64,000 nucleotides of DNA from positions 51,315,458 to 51,379,457 of the forward strand of contig JACMZG010001914.1 of the NCBI GenBank assembly GCA_018340805.1, read 5' to 3'. This DNA comes from Microvelia longipes. Its lineage: Eukaryota; Arthropoda; Insecta; Hemiptera; Veliidae. Made by a program: the position numbers and the translations under genes. Below the pieces are notes generated by a model. The model had not been told where the DNA came from, did not search any database, and was given only the letters and a program-made list of their open reading frames with translations. Shown in pieces: positions 1 to 11,827 of the stretch; position 1 is the first letter of the stretch, and every line of letters starts with the position of its first letter.

Positions 1-250
1 GCAATTACCTTCCTTTCTTTGCCTCGGGAATTAAACACATACATCCCTCAGCTTCGCCTCGGGAGTTAAATACTTTGGTTCCCTCGGCTTACGCCTTAGG
101 AACCGACTAACTGCTCAGGGAAATAATAGCATTCTTTACTCCTTTTTTTTTAATTAAATTCCGGAGGAAATAATTTCCTAGGTACTTAGACCTCGTATGT
201 ACGGTCCATTGTACCTGATATTCTTTACTCCCTTGGTGCATAAATAACTT
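1..250 (+). repeat. Dispersed repeat rich in CCTCGGGAGTTAAATA
   Basis: Motifs of the form CTTCGCCTCGGGAGTTAAAT repeat here, followed by ATTCTTTACTCCC. Related text recurs at 48380-48500, 48765-48835 and 49190-49275 (CTCGGCTTCCCC, CTAGGGAGTTAAATA). The element class is unknown. No ORF. Confidence 0.5.
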
Positions 251-1030
251 TTTTTATACATAGATTTGTAAATAGATGAAAATAAAGATTTATTATAACA
301 TTATTATTATTTTGCAAATATTCTCTATCATTATTTGTTTCTATAAAATAATATTATTGTCAACGGAATATTGTTTTGAGAAATATAAAACCCAACAAGA
401 AGAACATACACGGTCATGTGTAATACGAAACTGGAATCATCTCATTAAATAAATTCAACATTAATATTACATTTTTATTATTTTAAAATCTTCTCTAATA
501 AAATATCAAATTGATTATATAATATTTACAAAAAATAGAGATAAATATTTTTTAAAAACTCCTGTATAAAAATAGTAATAATAATAATTTACCCAAATTA
601 TGGTCTAAACTAAAATGTTTAAAAATATAAAAATACGTAAAAAATGTATTAAAAATATTTTGAGAGAAAAATTGATTGTTGGGTCAAACAGAAGAGGAGC
701 TATAAAACATTTTAATAAAACTGGTGAAATCTTCAAATAAGTAACGGGTTATTAAATAGGATGTTAATAAAATGTTATTAAAAAAATGCCATCCAATATA
801 ATGATGCATAAAAAAAAGCTTTCAAGGTAATAAAGGTTATCCTCAGTTCCCGCGAGAATAGTATATTATGTTATATGACTGTGAAGAAGGTAATTTTTTT
901 ACCGAGGCGACTATATTTACTGTCGAGGAAAACGAGGCAGTAAAAAGAGACGAGTTAAAAAAAGCCAGTATAGCACAGTCGTGTAGCATATACTATTTTT
1001 TGGGCGTAGTAATAGTAAAAAAACTATTTA
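251..1030. other. AT-rich stretch, nothing recognised
   Basis: Very AT-rich with runs of (ATT) and poly(A). An open frame of 90 codons from 868 overlaps the start of the next tandem repeat. Its second half is a translation of those repeats, so it is not called as a gene. Confidence 0.5.
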
Positions 1031-1051
1031 GAAGAAAAACAGTAACTCAAA

Positions 1052-1490
1052 TCATGTCACTCATGATACTAAATGCAATCTCATGTCATGTCACTAAAGA
1101 GACTAAATGTGAACAAAAATTATGTCACTCGTGCCACTAAATGCAAACCCATTTCATGTCAGTCACTTATGAGACTAAATGCAAACTCATGTCAAGTCAG
1201 TCATAAGACTAAATGCAAACTCATTTCATGTCAGTCATAAGACTAAATGACAACTTATGTCACTCACTTATGAGACTAAATGTAAACTCATGTTAAGTCA
1301 GTCATAAGTCTAAATAAACTCATTTCATGTCAGTCATAAGTCTAAATCCAAACTCAAGTCATGTCATTCATAAGACTAAATGAAACTCAAGCAATGTCAC
1401 TCATGAGACTAAATGCAAACTCGTGTCAATCATGACTCGAAATGTGAAGTCATGATATGTCAGTCACAAGACTAAATGCAAATGTAAGTC
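1052..1490 (+). repeat. Minisatellite, unit about 33-36 bp (GACTAAATGCAAACTCATGT)
   Basis: About a dozen imperfect units of the pattern GACTAAATGCAAACTCATGT then CAAGTCAGTCATAA in direct tandem. Units vary by small indels. No link to a known element. Confidence 0.85.
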
Positions 1491-2239
1491 ACATAACAAA
1501 AATGTGAATGAAAGGCTATTATTTTTTCTTCGTAAATCGTCTTAAATTATAATAATAATAAATACACATAAATATAACAGACATGTATAAAAATAACAGA
1601 CAAATATAACAGAGATATTTATATAACAGACAAATAAATATAAATGGTTTTTATTGGTTTGGAAATAAATTAAATGCAACTTTGCAGCTTGGTTACTTGA
1701 TACACTATTTTTAAATTTCAAAAATAACTAAATTTGGCAACGGTCTGACAATATATTGTAAAAAGAATTACCGGTTATGAGATAAAATACAGATAAATAC
1801 ACATAAATATCTCATTAGCAGAGAAATCCAAATAGTTCGAATACATTTAAGATAAATAAACAAAATTTACAACCCTCCCACTAATTTCGAGCAAAGGAAG
1901 TTAAATTACAAGAAAGAAAATAACTCGAGGCAACCGTTTATCTTTAATTTGTGTATAGAGAATAAGAGAAAACTCATTAAGCATTGATAAACAAAGAATA
2001 AAAAGGAGAATAAAAAAAAGAACAAACGGAAATAGAAAAAAGAGAGAGATTCAATTAATTAGATAAGTAAGAAGCAAAAACTGGGACCTGTTTATAAAGG
2101 GTGTTGGCCCTGGGCCACTTCGCCGCCACAGTTTTGCTGCTACGTATTATTTATTGTTAAATAACATTTATCTACTATCGGCGGCAAAATTAGTCATTAC
2201 TGAACTGTTTTTAAGATGTAAAATGTCATTTTACTATAG

Positions 2240-3155
2240 TACGACACACGGCTAAAATCAATTGACAGCGCGCTAAAAATCTGTGAGGGAAAGAATTCTA
2301 TTGGTTCAGACCGACCCCGCTCTTTCCCCCTCCACCTCATGCCAACCTCGGTATAAAAAATACCCTTTTCGTAAATAAAATCATAAAAAGGCAACACTGG
2401 TTGTAAATATTTGTAACCTCGCGTCGCTTTTATTTCCCTCATTGTGCACATTGATCTGTTTGATTTCGTTTCGTTTCATTCCAATCTGTTCAATTCATCC
2501 AATTATTGCGAAGTTGTAATATGATCTGAGTGCCTATATGTGACGCTTGGACATTGACGTATTCTTCAAGCATTTCTTGCTATTTGAGTATAGCGCAGGT
2601 TCTGTGCTCTGTCAACCAAAAGACAGCATTTTTTTTGAAAATGCCATGTCTTTCAATAGATGACAGTCTTGACTTTTTTAAGTCTTGAATGCATATTGTG
2701 TCATATTATTTTTATAATATGAAAAAATACGCAGTCAATTACGCAAACTTGACACAAAAAAGCAGTTTGTTTTAGAAAAAAGTAATTATAACTGACAATT
2801 TATTTAAATCGTTAAACTTTTATCAAAGAACTATTATGATCCATTGCATTACGTAATTAACAACTTTAAATCCACTTAATTCATACTTCCCGAACAAATT
2901 TAAAGCAACACTTAGTTGGTAAATTTATAAGATACAACAATATTCCTTCTTAAAAAGTAAATAAATCATTTTAAAATAAAAAAAATACGATATCAAAACA
3001 AATAATAAAATTTAAAACATAACCTGACTTTCAGTGTTGCCAAGGTAGGGAATTTTTTTGTTACATAAAAGAAGGGATTTTTTTTTATTAAAAAAAGAGG
3101 GTTGAAAGCATTGAGATTTTGGCGGGCTGTCAATTGATTTTAGCCGTGTGTCGTA
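2240..3155. mobile_element. MITE-like element with about 42-bp terminal inverted repeats
   Basis: The left end TACGACACACGGCTAAAATC at 2240 is matched in reverse complement by the right end GATTTTAGCCGTGTGTCGTA finishing at 3155. The similarity runs about 42 bp inward (CAATTGACAGC, then GC-rich bases, then AAAATCT). TA at both outer edges could be a target duplication. The interior of about 830 bp has no transposase frame, so this is a non-autonomous DNA element. An 84-codon open frame inside the left half shows no recognised domain. Confidence 0.75.
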
Positions 3156-3194
3156 TTATAACACTGTCGACAAAATATTTAGTCATTGACATAA

Positions 3195-3520
3195 CTTGTC
3201 ATCATTAGTTCAATTTTTATTTAATGACTTGAGTATGTTTTTTTAAAAAATGGAATATGGCTTAATTGAGTTGATATTTAGTTAAACCATTACCTAATAT
3301 ATAAGTACACTAAGTTTTGTTTCAATGCGGCAAGTATATCCATGATTTTTGTAAGATCATAAAAATTAAAGAACATTGAGCGTGGTTAATGCTGTATGGG
3401 TGACCGCTGAAAATAATAGGATGCATTTACTAAATGAGGACGAGCGAAACGAGTGCGAGGCAGGGAGGATGAGTGTAGCGAAGCCGATGTAATAAGGTTC
3501 CGAGGTACCCCGTATCCGAC
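3195..3520 (+). mobile_element. 5S-type element, 3' part (copy A)
   Basis: A 5'-truncated copy of the abundant element described at 21657-22405, in sense orientation. The 5S rRNA-like block lies at about 3352-3410 (GATCATAAAAATTAA, then GGGTGACCGC). It is followed by the GACGAGCGAAACGAGTG tail and GAGGTACCCCGTA. Confidence 0.8.
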
Positions 3521-4077
3521 TTTTCACAATGGTTTTGAAATTTATTAAAGATGTTAACAAAAACGTTACTTAATAAAAAAATACCTAATATAAACAAAGT
3601 TATAACTCAACCTGTCTAAAACAATTTGTAAAATAATACATCAGAGAACGAATATTTTTCGACAACACTGGTAAACCCCACTTGAGAAAATCTCGCGGGA
3701 AAAACCATATCAACAACAAAATGGCGGGATTTGCAGTGAAAGGTGTGGTAGGTGAAGGAAAGTTTAAAGCAGGGATTAAACTTGGTTAACTAGTTCCGAC
3801 AACTTTACCTTAAAGTAAAAATATATTTTCTTTAAGTTTAAAAGCGTTTTTTCCGAGTAAATTTAAGTTAAGGTAAGTTCAAGTTGTTTAAATCCAGATT
3901 TTATAATTGGATGGAGCAAAATTTGACCTTTAGCAAAGAAAAAGAGTGAGCAGTAAGATCGACAATTACCAAGCAATTTCTATCATACAGAGATTCTTTG
4001 AACAAAACAAAAAAATAAAGTGTTTAGGTTCTCCTTTTGGAGATTGATCAATTAAGTTCAACAAATACTGGACTTAC
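3521..4077. other. Intronic sequence downstream of the 4078 exon, nothing firm
   Basis: A 22-codon open frame starts at the ATG in CAAAATGGCGGGATTTGCAG near 3721 on the plus strand. It is too short to support as a gene. The GTAAGTC donor of the calsyntenin exon sits at 4071-4077. Confidence 0.4.
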
Positions 4078-4199
4078 TTGTCTGATTGAACTCCTTTACA
4101 AGAGACAGCAGCGATGTCGAATTTGTAACTTTTTCGCTTTTCGCAGTTAAGCGTCCTCCTGGCACGCAGTTCTGCTTCACCTCCCTTCTTCAATATCAC
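4078..4199 (-). CDS. Cals: Calsyntenin internal exon, continuation of cadherin repeat 1
   Basis: A 122-bp exon of 40 codons plus two bases. The acceptor is TTGTTACAG above 4199, with a TACTAAC-type branch-site candidate about 20 bases upstream. The donor is AA|GTAAGTC after 4078, so the exon runs from phase 0 to phase 2. It encodes VILKKGGEAELRARRT followed by LNCEKRKSYKFDIAAVSC and KGVQSD. In calsyntenins the segment after the PF of repeat 1 reads as a V-V-D-K-TGE-like strand, then an L-R-K-x-LDCE motif and a Y-F-I-A-DC strand. The order and spacing here agree, including the two cysteines. The entering phase matches the exon ending at 52578 with no missing residues, which makes one gene more likely than two unrelated fragments. 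The next exon should encode the DVNEYAP-type linker. I found none between 1 and 4077, so it probably lies outside the window. Confidence 0.83.
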
Positions 4200-4216
4200 C
4201 TGTAACAAAGACGTCA

Positions 4217-4223
4217 GTTAGTA
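4217..4223 (-). promoter_or_regulatory. Branch-site candidate TACTAAC
   Basis: On the minus strand the seven bases TACTAAC lie about 18-24 bases before the TTACAG acceptor of the 4078-4199 exon. This is the canonical branch-point sequence at the canonical distance. It supports the exon call. Confidence 0.55.
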
Positions 4224-4917
4224 ATTAGTAATATCATAAGTTGTGAGGGAAAAGTATATTTTGGTGGAGTTACCGCACTGGTTATCACTTAGTTATCCGG
4301 TAAGGGAGAAGCACAGAATTTCCCAACTATATATCTAAAGCGCTAATCATGTTATATTATGACTTGGGTGTCCAAAGTTTGTAACCATACTGAACAGGTA
4401 AGCATGCAAATTAGACTAAGATAACATGGTGGTTATAAAATTGATAACGTTAACTCGGCTACCAAAGAATAAGTCAGTCCTCCAATAGCTTATTATACCA
4501 ATTCTTAGACTAGAATGTAAACAGTGAATCCTCTGGCAATATTTCCTTCGTAACCCGTTTAGAAAGCCGTTTTTTCCCATATGCCCCAATAATTATTACA
4601 TAATGTTATCTGCAATTAAAATCTTAAGAGGTATAAATTACTTAAAAGACAATTTTTTTATAAGTGAAAACGAAATTTAGGTTCTAATTACATTAAAATA
4701 AAGGCTAATAATTTCGATTACAAGACTATATGGTTTTGCATATTAGAGTAATAATTAAAATAAGATTACAGTATAATAAATATAAAATAAAACTAAATAA
4801 TAAGGTAAAGGAAGTAAAATATTATTAAAGATATAAATAATAATAATAAGGTAGAAATATGAAAACAAAAATATTATTGTAATAAGATGGAAATATACAA
4901 GTAGAATATTCTGCAAA

Positions 4918-4995
4918 GATTTAATATTAGAATATTAAATCTAAAGAATTCATAAATTTAGAAAAGTGTTAAAATATTTGAGAAATATTTTAACA
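4918..4995. repeat. Two adjacent perfect AT hairpins
   Basis: 4918-4941 has arms GATTTAATATT / AATATTAAATC with a 2-base loop. 4967-4995 has arms TGTTAAAATATTT / AAATATTTTAACA with loop GAG. They lie just past the stop codon of the LINE relic that ends at 4990, so they may belong to its 3' UTR. Confidence 0.7.
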
Positions 4996-5178
4996 TTTGT
5001 TGGGCTCCTCTTTCTTGCGAGATTCTCTTCTTGCGACAAGAATTGATATTAATAAGCTTCGCTCTTTATCAAAAAGTGGACAATCAAAAATAACATGTTG
5101 CCTTGTTTGTGAAGTAAATCTATCACAGGTGCATGATGGATCTGTAATGATGATAAAACTTCGGCATTGGACACAATG
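4990..5178 (-). pseudogene. Non-LTR retrotransposon ORF2 C-terminal fragment (R1/jockey-like zinc-binding tail)
   Basis: The minus strand has an open frame ending in TAA at 4990. It carries DPSCTCDRFTSQTRQHVIFD followed by CPLFDKERSLL. This is the C-x-C ... H ... C, then P-x-F/Y, then R pattern at the C terminus of ORF2 proteins in R1/jockey-type LINEs. The fragment is cut on its 5' side by the 7-bp minisatellite at 5188-5415. There is no reverse transcriptase core here. The exact clade is not resolvable. Confidence 0.65.
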
Positions 5179-5187
5179 AGAGGCAGC

Positions 5188-5415
5188 AGCATAGCATAGG
5201 CAGCAGGCAGCAGGTAGCAGGTAGCAGGCAGCAGGCAGCAGGCAGCAGGTAGCAGGCAGCAGGCAGCAGGCAGCAGGCAGCAGGTAGCAGGTAGCAGGTA
5301 GCAGGCAGCAGGCAGCAGGCAGCAGGCAGCAGGTAGCAGGTAGCAGGCAGCAGGCAGGCAGCAGGCAGCAGGCAGCAGGTAGCAGGTAGCAGGTAGCAGG
5401 TAGCAGGTAGCAGGC
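5188..5415 (+). repeat. 7-bp minisatellite (GCAGGTA / GCAGGCA)
   Basis: About 32 units of GCAGGYA in tandem. One slip (GGCAGGCAGGCAG) occurs near 5353. A 109-codon frame on the minus strand is only a translation of this repeat (LLPATCY / LLPAAC) and is not a gene. Confidence 0.95.
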
Positions 5416-6364
5416 TGACCTGCTTTCTAGGTTGCAGCCAAATTAGTTGCACTCAAATCTAGAGTGCGTTACTCACTAACACTTCAATTCAACTCTGGTG
5501 ACTTTGGTGTGACTCTCTGAACTGTTGTCATAGACAATCATAAGGTGATTGAATTCCAAGTAAACAGCAGTCCAAGGATATGATCTGATTTTTTTATTAA
5601 TAGCTTGTGACGTCATTAAAGACATCGGTATAGGCTGCTTACATTAAAATTTCTCTTTACTGATTCTTGCAATGTCACCGCCACACTATAACCTAACACA
5701 AAAAAGTTATAAAAACCCTCTACCTGAATCGCCTTATTAACTCTATCAGTTTAATTTACAACAAATTCTACTGACTTTGGCAGTATTCGAAACAACAGTT
5801 ATGCACTCTTTATGTTTTCTTCCGTTTTTCCTTCTTCAAGTTCCAAATTAAAAAAACTTACAGCACCATAATTCTATTATTTCTTCAAATTTAAAAAAAA
5901 AGCAGAGGATGGCTTTTTTAAGATCCAGCTGTAGGGCCTGTCAAAAGCAGCATCTCTGTGATGAACAAGAGAAGGAAAATGACTTTTTTTAATTGAGAAA
6001 AAATCTAATTTAACAACAATATTGTTTGTACAGACCATAGAAGAGCTTTATTTTCTACTTTTTTAAAAGCTTTAAAAAACTGGATGACATTTTAGAATTT
6101 GGTTTTATGAAAACCGAGGAAATTAACTGTCTAAAAAGAATGGTTTTATATTTACATTTTTAAAGGCTGTTTACAGGGAGTGTGATGCATGATGAATAAT
6201 GTATTTTTTATTTGATTGTGAAGAAATAGAAAGCTACGAATGGTTAGATGACAGGAAAGAATATTACATAACTAGTTAAGAAAGAGAAGAAAACAAGACC
6301 CCTTACAAATAGATATAGCACTACCGCAACATTTGAAAATCTACTAATTAAAATTATGCGTTAA

Positions 6365-6405
6365 TAATTTTTGGGGACGGGGTACCTCGGAACTTTCCAT
6401 ATATT
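6365..6405 (-). repeat. Terminal scrap of the 5S-type element
   Basis: GGGGTACCTCGGAACTTTCC matches the tail end of the 5S-type family in antisense. Sequence beyond it does not match. Confidence 0.4.
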
Positions 6406-6920
6406 CCAACTTCCAACTACAACGGTAGACTGAGTTGTGATACAAAATTTTAAAGTTTTGACTACATAAGGCGTCTGTCATTACGGCTTTTTTAATTGCA
6501 ATCACTATGATTGACCAAATAAGTATAGTCCGTCATCACAGCTTATTTATTTGCAGTAGCTGTTACTAAACCAGTAAAATAATCTTAAATCTAAAACATA
6601 AAACTTTTCCAATCCTCAAAATTTTGCTTCATATCGGCATAATCAGCTTTCAGATTTTGAAATCATTTGTGGCTATACAGCATATCTAAAATTATAATAT
6701 TGACATGGTTTATTGCCTGTTAAATGAGTAAATAAAAAAACACACTTTTATATATTACTTGCTTTAGACTAAGATGTTCCGAAAGCTGAAACTCGTTTCA
6801 ACCCAAATGAGTCAACATTTATGAACTTGTATGTCTTTGATTACTTCATTTATTTTTGATAGAAGAGTTGATTAAAGGGTCTTTTACACGTACGAATAAT
6901 CCGTCGAGTCAATCTCACGA

Positions 6921-7385
6921 GTCCTATCACCGCATCAACCTCAATTCACCACTCCTCATCGGAGACAACATCAATCCTCTGGAGTGTTAGGACAGGAGTA
7001 TGGAATTTTGCTAGAAATCCTGTCCTCCATCCTGTCCTGACACTTAAACCAAGATGTGGGAGTTATTGTTTCTTAGGGTTTACAGTGGGGAGTCTATATA
7101 AGGGCCTAGAGTCTCTACGGCACTGCTTATATTTCGCCAATTCTCTATACTCCAGTCTTATCTATTTTGCCAGTTACAGCTCTTCTTAAAAGAAATTCTT
7201 CATTTAATTATTTAATACATATAGTTAATATCACCGTGCAGTGCTATAATGATCTGTTTCCCTAAGGATACTCCACAAGGCAAACCCTTATTTATAGCCA
7301 TAAATTTTAATATTATTTATCATAAACGCAATTATATTTTTTAATACTTTTTATTAATCTTGTTTTATTATTTATTTGCAGTGCA
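6921..7385 (+). mobile_element. LTR-like element, copy 1 (solo LTR candidate)
   Basis: About 460 bp nearly identical to 17674-18135 in the same orientation. Shared blocks include ATCACCGCATCAACCTCAAT, GTGTTAGGACAGGAGTATGG, the TATA region and CAGTTACAGCTCTTCTTA. The main difference is a small replacement after TTTTGCTAGAAAT. A TATA box with a promoter-like layout and the lack of any ORF fit an LTR. Neither gag nor pol is next to it, so it would be solo. A non-autonomous element of another class is not excluded. Confidence 0.6.
7095..7102 (+). promoter_or_regulatory. TATA box TATATAAG in LTR-like copy 1
   Basis: GTCTATATAAGGGCC is conserved with the second copy at 17860. Its position about 175 bp inside the element fits a pol II promoter of an LTR. 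Confidence 0.5.
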
Positions 7386-8136
7386 GTGTCTATTATAAAT
7401 ATTTAATTAAAGGTTATTGTACGGTTGATTATTCTTTATATAAATTTAATTAAATGTATTTTTCGTGTTAAAATATCAAGTTATTAAAATAATGTAAGTT
7501 AAGCTAAGATGTAAGGAATGAGGGATTCAGGGCAACGGAGATAACATAGCACGGCATTATATGAGTTATAGAATTATATAAATAAATTGCGTTGTAACTC
7601 CTATAAATAAACTTGTCCTGTTTTTTCCTTACCATCATGCCTCTTTCCCCACCTATATTACTTGATTCTACAGTTTGAATCAGCCAACTGTTTCCAAAGA
7701 AAATTCCCACAAAAAAACCAAGTCAAACAATAACAGTTAAGCAGTACAGTGATTGCTCTGTTCTTTCTTCTTTTTCGAGGAAGAAGGAAGAGTTTTATGA
7801 GTTGCGTTTAAGAAGTCAGGTCATAAAGCTCACGGAACACCTGTTACTCGAGGACATTAAATACTTGTGAAACTTAGTTTCAAATCCTTCCCTTTCAACT
7901 TACCTAAATGTGCTTAAATACTAAGCATCCAACTTTGCTTCAACCTCAACTTGGTGTAAAGTAAAATTAGAACAAATGCTTGTTTGATTATAGAACAAGT
8001 AGTTAGTAAATCGATGTTGATGAAAATTTAATACAAACTGATTATAAAAAACAAAATAAAAATTGGATACATGTAGCAGGTTCGTATAAGCATTTATTTA
8101 TTTACATACTTGAGGTTACTTTATTACAAAGTTTCT

Positions 8137-8313
8137 CAATTGTCAAAATTGAGATGATTACTTTGGCACCTGGATGGATGACTGCTAGGAATACAATGGA
8201 TGTTTTTACTACCAGAGTACGACCGAAGCGAGTCCAAATTGACAAAGATGATCGTAGCTGATCCGATCTAATGAGGAATATTTCCGAGACATCCGTACCC
8301 CATATTTTCCAAT
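8137..8313 (+). mobile_element. 5S-type element, 3' fragment (copy B)
   Basis: A degenerate 5S-like block (CCTGGATGGATGACTGCTAG) is followed by CGACCGAAGCGAGTCC and TAATGAGGAATATTTCCGAG. Ends at CCGTACCCCAT. Confidence 0.7.
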
Positions 8314-9133
8314 CATTACTATATTTCATTTTTAATTTACATTTAAATATTACTATATTTCCAATATTTTATTTCCATATTGTTTAAATTACTATTTTTA
8401 AACTATTTAATTAAAAAATACAATCTCTTTCTACGATACAGAATTATTTTTAAAATAATTATTAATAAATAGTAATACATTCAAACTAATTAATTTTCTA
8501 CAAAAATTTAAGAGTTCTAATTAGGTATCAAATGTAAGGGAAAATATTTAGAAATTCAAAATTGTATTTTTTGAAAATATTTAATATTTACTTTTGAGAG
8601 TAAAAGATAGGGAATTTTCCCGAATTCGTGACCTTTTTATAATGTTGTTATGAAATGAATCAATATGCAATTAAAACTTGTTCCTCATGCCAGCATTTTA
8701 CTTTAATAAAACTTACTTCAAAACATTTATACTTTTTTAATATATTTTATATAATTAATTACACAGTTTTGTTATTAACACTCACTTATTATAATTAGTT
8801 AAATTAACATTTATAATTAATTATGAATTGTTGGAAATGATTTTTGTATCTTTCTTTTTGCAACAGTTAAAAAAATAATATAACAAGTTTTTTCAAGTTT
8901 ATTTTTTAACAAGCTAGAATTTTTAAGGAGTTATCAACATTTGTCATTTCTTTGATGAACGTTTTCTCGGAACGAAATGAAACTTGATACGAAAAAAGAC
9001 CTTTTAGCGAATTTCCTTTGGAAATTCGGCTAATGGGATAGGCGTCATGGCGGAATTCGAACCTCGGACCACGACACAAATCCGTTTCAGAGGTCCCTAA
9101 TGACGAAAAAATACGTTTCGCGAGACTTCATAA

Positions 9134-9246
<113 letters not shown>

Positions 9247-9480
9247 ATATATATATGTATTTCTAGACACTTTCTTGTAAACACTCTATCTTTCAAACGG
9301 ATTATATTTTTTAACCAAACTTAGTACAAAAGTCAACCTTTGGGGACACGAACCTATTGAAAACCAGGTTTTGTGACGTCATTAACCCGGTTTGCTGAGT
9401 CAGCGAAATTTTCAAAAATCGGCAAAATTCAGGGTTAATATTTTTTGCCGCGAAAAAGGTTAATATTTATGTTTTTTGAG

Positions 9481-10180
9481 GCGCTAAATCGAATAAAACC
9501 GGTCCGAAGTCGATACGACTACTCTAAGTGACCAAAAAGTCCAAAAACCATGTAATTACCAAAAACCAAAATTTAGGTCGATAAAAAATAAATTTCGAGT
9601 AGGGTGTCGTTTTCGATGTATTTTTGGGCGCTGAATCGAATGAAACCGGTCCGAAGTCGATACGACTACTCTAAGTGACCAAAAAGTCCAAAAAACATTG
9701 TAAATTACCAAAACCAAATTTAGGTCGATAAAAAATAAATTTCGAGTAGGGTGTCGTTTTCGATGTATTTTTGGGCGCTGAATCGAATGAAACCGGTCCG
9801 AAGTCGATACGACCACTCTAAGTGACCAAAAAGTCCAAAAAACCATTGTAAATTCCAAAACCAAAATTTAGGTCGATAAAAAATAAATTTCGAGTAGGGT
9901 GTCGTTTTCGATGTATTTTTGGGCGCTGAATCGAATGAAACCGGTCCGAAGTCGATACGACCACTCTAAGTGACCAAAAAGTCGAAAAACCATTGTAAAT
10001 TACCAAAAACCAAAATTTAGGTCGATAAAAAATAAATTTCGAGTAGGGTGTCGTTTTCGATGTATTTTTAGGCGCTGAATCGAATGAAACCGGTCCGAAG
10101 TCGATACGACTACTCTAAGTTACCAAAAAGTCGAAAAACCACAAAAATGATCAAAAACCAAAATTACGGTCATTAAAAAT
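9481..10180 (+). repeat. 148-bp tandem array, about five units
   Basis: The anchor GCGCTGAATCGAATGAAACC (or a close variant) starts at 9481, 9628, 9775, 9923 and 10072, giving steps of 147, 147, 148 and 149. Each unit contains CGGTCCGAAGTCGATACGAC, AAGTGACCAAAAAGTC and AAATTTCGAGTAGGGTGTCG. The half-unit CTGAATCGAATG...GGTCCG...CGATACGACCACTC is homologous to the start of the adjacent tRNA-like module (CTGAGTTGAATG...GGTCCG), so the array seems to have been amplified from part of the element. Confidence 0.92.
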
Positions 10181-10254
10181 TAAATATCGAGTAGGGTGTC
10201 GTTTTCTATGTTTTCTGGGCCTCTGAGTTGAATGATAGTGGTCCGGAGTCAATA

Positions 10255-10312
10255 CGAGCACTCAAACTCAGGATACCTGGGTTCAACTCCTGGTAGGGAC
10301 GATCAATTTTTA
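10255..10312 (+). repeat. tRNA-like B-box module (composite copy 1)
   Basis: CACTCAAACTCAGGATACCT, then GGGTTCAACTCC and GGTAGGGAC, followed by T-rich sequence. GGTTCAANTCC fits a pol III B-box. No convincing full cloverleaf, so it is not a tRNA gene. Repeated at 12585, 12725 and 44850. Confidence 0.5.
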
Positions 10313-10350
10313 TCGTTTTTTTACTTAATATAAGTTTACAACTAAAAAAT

Positions 10351-11010
10351 AATTCTGGCGCGGTGGTCCGCATGTCGGCGAATTTCCTTTGGATGCGTGT
10401 TTCCGTGCTTTTACACTATATAAGTTTACAACTACTAAATAAATAATTCCGTCGCGGTGGTCCGCTGTCGGGCGAATTTTCATGTAGAATCGTGTTTCCG
10501 TGCTAACAACCCATTTCTTGCTTAGGTTCCGGTTCATGCTTTAGAACCTAAGCAGTTACTCGATTGTCAAGCACTGCTCGTAACTCATTTTGTCTGTATT
10601 TTTCAAAGGAAATGCGCTAAAACCTTTAAAGATAACTGACTAAGCTTAAATATAAGTAACTAAGCTTTAAACTAGTGCAAATAATAGTGCGTTCTCTAAT
10701 TTTAGAGGCATAGTTTTGAACAACCAACTGGATAATTATGCGCATTTCCTTTGAAAAATACAGACAAAATGAGTTACGAGCAGTGCTTGACAATCGAGTA
10801 ACTGCTTAGGTTCTAATGCATGAACCAGAACCTTAAGCAAGAAATGGGTTGTTTAGCACGGAAACACGAATTCTACATGAAATTCGCCCGACAGCGGACC
10901 ACCGCGACGGAATTATTTATTTAGTAGTTGTAAACTTATATAGTGTAAAAAGCACGGAAACACGCATCCAAAGGAAATTCGCCCGACATGCGGACCACCG
11001 CGCCAGAATT
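10351..11010. repeat. Large palindrome, arms about 270 bp, spacer 122 bp (copy 1)
   Basis: The arm 10351-10617 is the reverse complement of 10740-11010 with few mismatches. Arm landmarks, outside to inside, are AATTCTGGCGCGGTGGTCCG, TCCGTGCT, ACCCATTTCTTGCTTAGGTT, CTAAGCAGTTACTCGATTGT and ACTCATTTTGTCTGTATTTT. Each arm itself contains two related sub-blocks (CGGAAACACGCATCCAAAGG and CGGAAACACGAATTCTACAT). This is foldback architecture. The spacer has no ORF. Confidence 0.9.
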
Positions 11011-11714
11011 TTTTATGTCCAAACTCCATTGTTTATTAAATTTGACGTCATTAACCCACAGTAGTGACTCGGCGAAAAAATTATAAAACATCACAAAATT
11101 TTAAAGATATCTGATCGGGCTGAAATTATAGACTCATGTACACATATGGTACACAAATGCAAAGTTATATTCGCTTATATTGTGATAGTATGCTAGTTGT
11201 TTAAACAAGTAATAAGATAATCTAATATAGAACAACCACCGACAAGGAGGCGCAAACGCCGCGTAGCGGCAAAGAGGCGAGGCACAAATGCCTATTTTGT
11301 ATTTATAGAAATTTATATTTGCGCAAGTTTACAATCAAGCAATTTGTTCAAAATTGTATGAAGAAATTATATGAACAGTGGATCACTTTCTTTCTTGACA
11401 CCAAATATACGAGACACACGCTGTACTATTATATACGGACACCGATAGCTTTATAGGTCCTAGTCCAACTCCGTTTTAAAGTTAAACAAAAAACTCAACA
11501 TGAAATAACTAGTTAGGGCATCACTTTAAAATAATGCGGGGTATGTACCCGATTATGGTTTATTAATTTATAATAATTCAAAAATACTCTATAACGATTG
11601 CTTTACAAATTACTACATTAAAGTAAGGCTAAGTATAGTGGGTTTCGTTTGACTTCAGAGATGTAAGATAATCTTATACATAAACACACACACCAACACA
11701 TAATATATACACAC

Positions 11715-11739
11715 CACATATATATATTATATATATATA

Positions 11740-11782
<43 letters not shown>
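11715..11782. repeat. (CA)/(AT)n microsatellite
   Basis: ACACACACCAACAC runs into a tract of about 65 bp of AT dinucleotide. Confidence 0.9.
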
Positions 11783-11786
<4 letters not shown>

Positions 11787-11827
11787 ATTAAGTTGAAAAT
11801 TTTGGTTGCTTATTAACTCTTTTTTCC

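Noticed and set aside
2093..2165. Next calsyntenin exon (GC-rich block GGTGTTGGCCCTGGGCCACT)
   Set aside because: The minus-strand translation lacks the DVNEYAP-type motif expected, and there are no good splice sites.
5123..5452. 109-codon minus-strand ORF of LLPATCY/LLPAAC repeats
   Set aside because: Simple translation of the 7-bp minisatellite; no signal of a real protein.
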